A DNA stretch of 64,000 bases from Janthinobacterium sp. PC23-8 (GTDB lineage: Bacteria; Pseudomonadota; Gammaproteobacteria; Burkholderiales; Burkholderiaceae_D): positions 3,411,230-3,475,229 of the forward strand of contig NZ_NJGY01000001.1 of assembly GCF_002250505.1 (NCBI RefSeq). Reading direction: 5' to 3'. The position numbers and the translations under genes were made by a program. The number at the start of each line of letters is the position of its first letter. Positions within the stretch are counted from its first letter, which is position 1. Below the pieces are notes generated by a model. That model had not been told where the DNA came from. It saw only the letters and a program-made list of their open reading frames with translations, and did not search any database. Below are positions 58,553-64,000 of the stretch, in pieces.

Positions 58553-59307
58553 TAAAAATTACAGAGCGTGAGCTCGAATGGGACGTCTTCTTCGAGCGGC
58601 TTGGGTTTCAGGTCGCCGCCCTGGGTGGTAAAGCGCACCCACAGCATGTATTTGTTGGCGGAGATTTCGGGAATCGCGCCGCTGGACTCGTCCAGGCTCA
58701 GGCGCAGCATCTGGTAGACCTTCCCTTGCAGCATTTGCTGGAAGCTGCCGGCGTTGGCGATCAATTTGACGGGGCCGCCCGAATCGCGCAGCAGGCGCAG
58801 CACCAGCGCCAGCGCATCGAACAGGGGCGCCAGCGGCGCGAACCAGGCGTCGATATCGGCCCGCCGGTGTTCCGAGCTGCGCTGCTGCCAGGCATGGTAG
58901 GACGGCAGGTCGAATTCGCAGGCACCGCCGGGGATGATGGTGCGTCCCCGTATGCTCATCAGCCATTCATTGTCGCGGATATTCTGTCCGGTCTTGCCTT
59001 GCGCCGCCACCAGCGTGCCGCTGACGCTGTCGAGTTCGGCGAGGATGGCATCGAGGGTCTCCGGTTCCACGTTCGGATTGCTGCGGTAGCCCAGCAGGCT
59101 CTGGCGCTGGCGTTCGAGCTCCTGCAGCAGATCGGACTTCAGGTCGGCGCGGCCGGCCACTTCCAGCATGTCAAAGATGGTGGCCAGAGCAACATGGTGC
59201 TGCATCGCATGTTCTTGCTGGACGAAGAACTTGAATTTGTCGTACAGGTCTTCCAGCCGCAGCAGGGTACGTATGCGTTCGTTGAAAGGATATTCGTAGA
59301 CAATCAA
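58552..59307 (-). CDS. zapD: Cell division protein ZapD (FtsZ-binding)
   Basis: 251 residues from a TTG at 59307. The family begins [13 protein letters not shown], matching this start, and AAGGGA lies 5 bp upstream, so the longer frame to 59340 is rejected. [20 protein letters not shown] near residues 5-24, helical middle, then [14 protein letters not shown] near 142-155 and a beta-rich end. ZapD crosslinks FtsZ filaments by binding the FtsZ C-terminal peptide (encoded at 44145-45353). In line with coaE and yacG. Confidence 0.94.
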   Translation of the reverse strand: MIVYEYPFNERIRTLLRLEDLYDKFKFFVQQEHAMQHHVALATIFDMLEVAGRADLKSDLLQELERQRQSLLGYRSNPNVEPETLDAILAELDSVSGTLVAAQGKTGQNIRDNEWLMSIRGRTIIPGGACEFDLPSYHAWQQRSSEHRRADIDAWFAPLAPLFDALALVLRLLRDSGGPVKLIANAGSFQQMLQGKVYQMLRLSLDESSGAIPEISANKYMLWVRFTTQGGDLKPKPLEEDVPFELTLCNF

Positions 59308-59370
59308 AATAACATCCCTTAAATATGGACCGGCAAGCAATCCCGTGATTCTGAACCAAGCGTCGACAAA

Positions 59371-60018
59371 TTACAAATGCTGCGAGGCCATTCCAGCCAT
59401 TCTTTTTGAAAATGCCAGATAGACCTCATGCAAGACGGCGATCTGCGGCTCCAGGGCCGCCAGGTCGCCATTGTTATCGATCACATCATCGGCCGCCGCC
59501 AGGCGCATGGCCCGCGTTGCCTGGGTGGCCATGATGGCCTTCACTTGCGCTTCCGACAGGCCGTTGCGCTGCATGACGCGCGTCACCTGCAGGCTTTCCA
59601 GGCAGTCGATCACCAGCACGCGGTTGACCCGCTCCACCCAGCCACCCGATTCGACCAGCAGCGGCACGGCAAAGATCACATAGCTGCCGCTGGCGCTGGC
59701 GGCAGCGGCCAGGGTGGCGGCGCGGATGCGCGGATGCAAAATCGCTTCCAGCCTGGCTTTGGCGGCGCCGTCGGAAAATACCAGCTCGCGCATTTTTGCG
59801 CGGTCCATGGCGCCGCGCGCATCGGCAAACTGCGTGCCGAATTCGGCCAGCAGTGCCGGCATGGCCGCGCCGCCCGGGGCAGTCAGGCTATGGGCGATCT
59901 CGTCGGTATCGACGACGCTGGCGCCGCGCGCGGCAAACAGACTGGCCACCGTGCTCTTGCCGCAGCCGATGCCGCCGGTCAGGCCGATGCTGAAACAGGG
60001 TGTTGCCGCTTGTGTCAT
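59371..60018 (-). CDS. coaE: Dephospho-CoA kinase
   Basis: 215 residues from the ATG at 60018, which has AGGGA 5 bp upstream; an ATG at 60030 overlapping the pilD stop is an alternative. P-loop [19 protein letters not shown] near residues 11-29, [11 protein letters not shown] near 35-45 (catalytic Asp), HPRIR near 94, and [14 protein letters not shown] near 111-124. Last step of coenzyme A synthesis. Linked to pilD and zapD in the standard leftward block. Confidence 0.96.
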   Translation of the reverse strand: MTQAATPCFSIGLTGGIGCGKSTVASLFAARGASVVDTDEIAHSLTAPGGAAMPALLAEFGTQFADARGAMDRAKMRELVFSDGAAKARLEAILHPRIRAATLAAAASASGSYVIFAVPLLVESGGWVERVNRVLVIDCLESLQVTRVMQRNGLSEAQVKAIMATQATRAMRLAAADDVIDNNGDLAALEPQIAVLHEVYLAFSKRMAGMASQHL

Positions 60019-60029
60019 GGGTTCCCTCA

Positions 60030-60899
60030 TCAGCCCACCAGGCCCAGGGTCAGCTGCGACAGCGGCGCGCCATACAGCAGGGCGATCACGCCGGCGGCGG
60101 CCAGGTAGGGACCGAAGGGTATCGGTTTGTCGCGCCCGCGTTTTGCAAACACGATCAGCGCGATGCCGACCAGCGCGCCGACGATGGACGACAATAAAAT
60201 AATCGTCGGCAGCATGGTCCAGCCCAGCCAGGCGCCCAGGGCCGCCAGCAATTTGAAGTCACCATACCCCATTCCTTCCTTGCCTGTCGCCAGTTTGAAG
60301 GCCCAGTAAACGCTCCACAGGGCCAGGTAGCCGGCGGCCGCACCGATCACGGCGTCGGCAAGCGGCACGAAGGTGCCATGGATATTGACCAACAAGCCAG
60401 CCCACAACAGGGGAAACGTCAGGTCGTCGGGCAGCATTTGCGTGTCGGCGTCGATAAACGTCATGGCGATCAGCAAAAAGGCAAACAGCAAGGCCGCCAG
60501 CCCGGTCCAGCCGCTGCCGAAATGCCAGACCAGCAAGGCCGACAGCACACCGGTCAGGATTTCCACCAGCGGGTAGCGCGGTGAAATGGGCGCCTTGCAG
60601 GCGCTGCATTTGCCGCGCAAGGCCAGGTAGCTGAGGACGGGAATGTTTTCCAGTGCCGTGATGCGGTGGCCGCAGGCGGTGCAGTGCGAATGCGGCAGCA
60701 TCAGGTTGTATTTGTCGGTGTGGGGCGGCGGCAAACCGCTTTCGACGGCGACGTAATTGTCGGACTCGCGCTGCATCATCTTCGGCATGCGATGGATCAC
60801 GACATTGAGAAAGCTGCCCACGATCAGGCCGAACAGGGCGGCGACGAGCGTGACGAACAGATTGCCGGGCGCGGCGAACAACAGGGTATCTTGCGGCAT
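60030..60899 (-). CDS. pilD: Type IV prepilin peptidase/N-methyltransferase PilD
   Basis: 289 residues from the ATG at 60899. Inner-membrane aspartic protease that cleaves and N-methylates prepilins. [15 protein letters not shown] near residues 28-42, the zinc tetracysteine (CTAC and CSAC near 72-100), [14 protein letters not shown] near 148-161 (first catalytic Asp) and [20 protein letters not shown] near 207-226 (second Asp in GDFK). Several transmembrane helices. Normally directly follows pilC; here lysE and mocR genes lie between them. Confidence 0.95.
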   Translation of the reverse strand: MPQDTLLFAAPGNLFVTLVAALFGLIVGSFLNVVIHRMPKMMQRESDNYVAVESGLPPPHTDKYNLMLPHSHCTACGHRITALENIPVLSYLALRGKCSACKAPISPRYPLVEILTGVLSALLVWHFGSGWTGLAALLFAFLLIAMTFIDADTQMLPDDLTFPLLWAGLLVNIHGTFVPLADAVIGAAAGYLALWSVYWAFKLATGKEGMGYGDFKLLAALGAWLGWTMLPTIILLSSIVGALVGIALIVFAKRGRDKPIPFGPYLAAAGVIALLYGAPLSQLTLGLVG

Positions 60900-61151
60900 G
60901 GTGGTCTTGTCAGGGTGGGATGTTGCCGTGCAAACAGATGCCGGCACTGCGCAGTGTAAAACATCCTCACCCTTCCGGGGAACTTTCGGCAGGCCACGCG
61001 TTCTCCGACATGCCCCTGCCAGATCAACTTGCCAGGCTGATGGAGGTACAGGATAGCGGCCAGGGCATGGACCTGTATCTCCGCATTGAACAAACTCAGC
61101 GGTAGAGGCAATCAAGGAGAAAGAGCAAGCAATAGCCTGCAGCCTCAGCTT
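60900..61151. other. Gap between pilD and the mocR-type gene
   Basis: About 250 bp. No convincing coding frame, hairpin with T-run or RNA seen. Presumably contains the pilD promoter, since pilC is no longer adjacent. Confidence 0.4.
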
Positions 61152-62621
61152 TCAGTGTTCCGGCTTGACGATGCTGGCCGTGCCGCTGGCGCGTGCCAGG
61201 CTGGAGCGCGCGCCGGCCACCGCGCGCAGGCGTTCTTCAAGGTAGGCGCTCACGCGGGGATGCTGGCTGAAGGCGACGTTGAAGCGGATGTGCTGGTCGG
61301 GCGTGTCGTTGGCCGAGAACACGGCGCCGCGCATCAGCAGGATCTTGTTGCGGTAAGCGTCCTGCACCAGCAAGTCCACGTCCAGCCCTGCGGGCATGCT
61401 GCCCCACAGGAAAATTCCTGCGTCGCCGGGTTGTTCGAACAGCACGCCGGCCGCACTCAGTTGCTGCGTGCTGGCGTTGCGCGCCACCATGATCTTGCGT
61501 TGCAGCCGCTCCAGGTGCTTGCGCAGGTTGCCGGCCTTGAGCGCTTCGAGCAGAACGTATTCGTTCAGCGCCGGCAAAGTCATGATGGCGTGGATCTTGG
61601 TGCGCATCAGCAGCTTGAGCAGGGCGGGCGCTGCGGCCAGGTAGCCCATGCGCAGGGCCGGGCTGAGCGCCTTGCACAGGCTGGAGTAGTAGATCACGCC
61701 GTCCAGTCCGGACAGCGATGCCAGTCGCGTGCTATGCCCGTGCTGGAAATGGCCGTGCACGTCGTCTTCGGCGATCAGGAAGCCATATTGCTGCGCCATG
61801 ATCAGTACCTTGTGCAGGTTGGCGGCGCTGCTGCTCCAGCCGGTGGGATTGTGCAAAGCTGTCTGCACGAACAGCAGGCGCGGACGGTGCACGCGGCAGG
61901 CCGCTTCCAGTTCGTCCAGGTCGAGGCCATCGGGGCGGCGCTTGATGGGCACCAGGCGCACGCCATCCTGGCGCAGCCTGCCGAACATCAGGAAGTATCC
62001 GGGGTCTTCCACCAGCACCGTATCGCCGGGCTGTAGAAACGTGCGGCAGATCAGATCGATGGCATGGGTGCCGCCGGAAGTGGTGAGGATGTGGCTGGCA
62101 TCCGCAGCGATGCCGATGCCGCGCAGCAGCAGCGCGATCTGCTCGCGCAGTTCGGCCAGCCCTTGTGGCGGACAGCGCGAGGCCATGCCGGCCGCGCTGC
62201 GCGCCAGGCCACGTTGCACGGCTGCCGCCGGCAGCGCGTCCTGCAGCCAGGTGGGCGGCAAGGCGCCGCTGCTGGCCAGCAGCACGCCCGGCCGCTGGTC
62301 GTTCACTTGCTGGCTCAGCCAGACCGGCTCCTGCTCCTGGCCCGCCTCCAGCGCCACCTCGTCGGGAACGGCGCGGCTGGCCTCAGTTGCAGCGCAGACG
62401 AAGAAGCCCGCCGTGCCGTGCGTATCGATGACGCCTGCGGCCACCAGCCTGTCATAAGCGACCACCACCGTGTTGGTGCTGACGGCGAGCTGCGTGGCGA
62501 GCTGGCGGATCGACGGCAGCCTGGCCCCGCCAGGCAGGACGCGTTGCGCGATCTGCTGGCGCAATGCGGCCTCGATCTGCTTGAACAGGGCGATGGGTGA
62601 GGAGCGGTCGATGGCGAACAT
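61152..62621 (-). CDS. MocR/PdxR-type regulator (GntR domain plus aminotransferase domain)
   Basis: 489 residues. GntR winged helix at the N-terminus (about 5-75: LFKQIEAALRQQIAQRVLPG, LPSIRQLATQLAVSTNTVV), a linker, then a fold type I aminotransferase domain (about 120-470) with the PLP Lys in YYSSLCKALSPALRMGY near 312-328 and the N-P-T-G motif near 261 (HNPTGWSS). MocR regulators use PLP or a PLP-amino acid adduct as effector. Starts 10 bp after the lysE-type gene stop on the same strand, so it probably controls this exporter. Confidence 0.9.
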   Translation of the reverse strand: MFAIDRSSPIALFKQIEAALRQQIAQRVLPGGARLPSIRQLATQLAVSTNTVVVAYDRLVAAGVIDTHGTAGFFVCAATEASRAVPDEVALEAGQEQEPVWLSQQVNDQRPGVLLASSGALPPTWLQDALPAAAVQRGLARSAAGMASRCPPQGLAELREQIALLLRGIGIAADASHILTTSGGTHAIDLICRTFLQPGDTVLVEDPGYFLMFGRLRQDGVRLVPIKRRPDGLDLDELEAACRVHRPRLLFVQTALHNPTGWSSSAANLHKVLIMAQQYGFLIAEDDVHGHFQHGHSTRLASLSGLDGVIYYSSLCKALSPALRMGYLAAAPALLKLLMRTKIHAIMTLPALNEYVLLEALKAGNLRKHLERLQRKIMVARNASTQQLSAAGVLFEQPGDAGIFLWGSMPAGLDVDLLVQDAYRNKILLMRGAVFSANDTPDQHIRFNVAFSQHPRVSAYLEERLRAVAGARSSLARASGTASIVKPEH

Positions 62622-62631
62622 GGCTGCAAGT

Positions 62632-63216
62632 TTAGCGTAAAAACATCACGGCGAGGACCAGCAGGATGGCACCCATCGCCAGATTGAACAGGCGCTGGTT
62701 GCGGGGCGCTTTCAGCATGCTGCGGATCGCGACGCCGAACAGCGCCCACATGGCGTTGCATGGCATGCTGACCACGGTGCCGATCACGGACACCAGCAGC
62801 GCGCTGGTGAGCATGTTGCTTTGCGAAGGCATGAAGACCGAGGCCATGGTGATCGCCTTGAGCCAGCTCTTCGGGTTCAGCGCCTGAAACAGCGCCGCCT
62901 GCGCAAACGACACGGCCTTCGGTGCGCTGGTTCCCGCCACCGAGGCGCCGGCAAGCTTCCAGGCCAAAAACATCAGGTACAGCGCGCCCACGATCCGCAG
63001 TACCTGCTGCGCCATCGGGTACGCGACGAACACGCTGCCCAGCCCCACGCACATGAGCAAAGTCTGTACAAAGATGCCGACCTGGATGCCGAGGATAAGC
63101 GGCAGCGCACCGCGATAGCCGAAGTTGGCGCCGGTGGTGGCCAGCATGACGTTGTTTGGCCCGGGCGTGGCGGACATCACAAAGCAATAGCTGATCAGGG
63201 GCAGTAGTTCGGTCAT
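62632..63216 (-). CDS. LysE/RhtB-family amino acid exporter
   Basis: 194 residues with six hydrophobic segments. Opens MTELLPLISYCFVMSATPGP, with SATPGPNNVMLATTGANFG near 14-32 being the family signature, and FQALNPKSWLKAITMAS near 112-128 the second conserved run. Exports an amino acid or related small molecule; which one is not evident. First gene of a two-gene unit with the MocR regulator, inserted between pilC and pilD. Confidence 0.9.
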   Translation of the reverse strand: MTELLPLISYCFVMSATPGPNNVMLATTGANFGYRGALPLILGIQVGIFVQTLLMCVGLGSVFVAYPMAQQVLRIVGALYLMFLAWKLAGASVAGTSAPKAVSFAQAALFQALNPKSWLKAITMASVFMPSQSNMLTSALLVSVIGTVVSMPCNAMWALFGVAIRSMLKAPRNQRLFNLAMGAILLVLAVMFLR

Positions 63217-63395
63217 GGCAGGCAGTCGCAGGGTGGAGAAGCCTCTAGTCTAGAAGCGTGGCACGGCAGGGACAAGGCACAAGGCGCGGCGCACAGGCAC
63301 ATGCTGTATCAGTCGAAGCACTGCTACAGCGGCGATACAGGCCGCCCGGCCCGACCTGCATGCAGCGGCTATTCCGTGAACCTGTACCCGGCTCG

Positions 63396-64000
63396 TTACA
63401 GCACCGCGCCCAGCCTGAAAATCGGCAAATACAGGGCAATCACCAGGCCGCCCACCAGCACGCCCAGCACCAGCATCAGCGCCGGTTCCAGCAAGGAGGT
63501 GAGGATGGTGACGGTGGCGTCGATCTCCGCTTCGATGATGTCGGCCGCGCGCGAGAGCATGGCGTCGAGCGCGCCGGACTCTTCGCCGATCAGGGCCAGT
63601 TGCGTCAGCAGCGCGGGAAACACGCCGCTGTGGCCCATGGCCAGCGCCAGGCTGCCGCCGGCGCGGATCTCGCGCTCGATGCGCAAGGTCGTTTCCTGGT
63701 ACACGATATTGCCGGCGGCGGCGCCGACCAGGGCCAGCGCATCGAGCAGGGGCACGCCGGCGGCGTACATGGCGGCCAGGGTGCGCGTCCAGCGGGCGAT
63801 CGCCGCGCGGCGCAGCAGCGGGCCGAACAGGGGAATGCGCAGCGCTTGCAACTGCACGTCGCGGCGCAATCGCGGCAGGCGGCGCCAGGCCAGGCGCAGC
63901 AGCAATACCAGCGCCAGCAGCGCGGCCAGCAGCCAGTACCACGATTGCACGAGCAGGCGCGACAGTTCCATCACCAGCACGGTGGGCAGGGGCAGCGGCG
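63396..64000 (-). CDS. pilC: Type IV pilus inner-membrane platform protein PilC, C-terminal part (partial)
   Basis: Last ~200 residues; the gene continues past the right edge. A GspF/PilC T2SSF domain is seen: membrane helix WYWLLAALLALVLLLRLAW, then IPLFGPLLRRAAIARWTRTL and the run GVPLLDALALVGAAAGNIVY, LTQLALIGEESGALDAML, typical of the second cytoplasmic domain, and a final helix ALMLVLGVLVGGLVIALYLP before LGAVL. The platform protein works with PilB and PilT ATPases in pilus assembly. Its neighbour pilD is displaced by about 2.5 kb. Confidence 0.92.
   Translation of the reverse strand, partial: PLPLPTVLVMELSRLLVQSWYWLLAALLALVLLLRLAWRRLPRLRRDVQLQALRIPLFGPLLRRAAIARWTRTLAAMYAAGVPLLDALALVGAAAGNIVYQETTLRIEREIRAGGSLALAMGHSGVFPALLTQLALIGEESGALDAMLSRAADIIEAEIDATVTILTSLLEPALMLVLGVLVGGLVIALYLPIFRLGAVL

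Overview
The window is a contiguous piece of a GC-rich betaproteobacterial chromosome. The best guess is Oxalobacteraceae (Janthinobacterium/Massilia/Duganella-like). This rests on the gene order ftsY-ftsE-ftsX-rpoH, a dcw cluster without murB, a Burkholderiales-type porin ending in Phe, the block pilC-pilD-coaE-zapD-yacG facing mutT/argJ, and a type A RNase P RNA. Species-level placement is inference.

Layout. 1-2880: end of a cytochrome oxidase/heme A assembly operon (SCO-like fragment, ctaA, ctaB, SCO). 2925-6817: AI-2E family permease, a CorC/HlyC-type membrane protein, a frame-shifted relic resembling the C-terminus of a suppressor-of-fused protein, and a serine hydrolase. 6818-10291: NhaR-like regulator divergent from a TerC-superfamily DUF475 protein, followed by two TerD proteins. 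10392-15765: ABC ATPase plus a permease fused to a CPBP protease, an ArsR-type regulator divergent from a short P450-like protein, and a lipoprotein. 15904-20328: small protein, rpoH (with a CIRCE operator overlapping its promoter), ftsX, ftsE, ftsY. 20470-25179: a MerR/cobalamin-binding regulator divergent from a chalcone-isomerase-like exported protein, a 1.15-kb AT-rich gap, a porin and a small exported protein. 25189-27460: a TPP enzyme and rnpB with its terminator.

28025-45353 is the complete division and cell wall cluster: mraZ, rsmH, ftsL, ftsI, murE, murF, mraY, murD, ftsW, murG, murC, ddl, ftsQ, ftsA, ftsZ. All genes read rightward and many have overlapping stop/start codons. The promoter ahead of mraZ carries four GTG-type boxes at an exact 10-bp period, the expected MraZ operator. 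Downstream lie a peroxiredoxin, a three-gene accessory insertion (methyltransferase, HTH regulator, EamA transporter), lpxC, a dciA-like gene and secA.

53361-64000: DUF900 lipoprotein hydrolase, argJ, a DUF815 ATPase, mutT, a FitA/VapC-type toxin-antitoxin pair whose PIN active site looks degenerate, a run of three hairpins, then leftward yacG, zapD, coaE, pilD, a lysE-mocR pair sitting inside the pil block, and the end of pilC.

Most of the window is conserved housekeeping DNA. No CRISPR array, insertion sequence, prophage or tRNA was seen. The less ordinary signals are the cobalamin-dependent (possibly light-sensing) regulator with a perfect 17-bp palindrome in its divergent promoter region, the CIRCE-controlled rpoH promoter, the internally shortened P450-like protein, the catalytically suspect PIN toxin, the hairpin cluster beside it, and the suppressor-of-fused relic.
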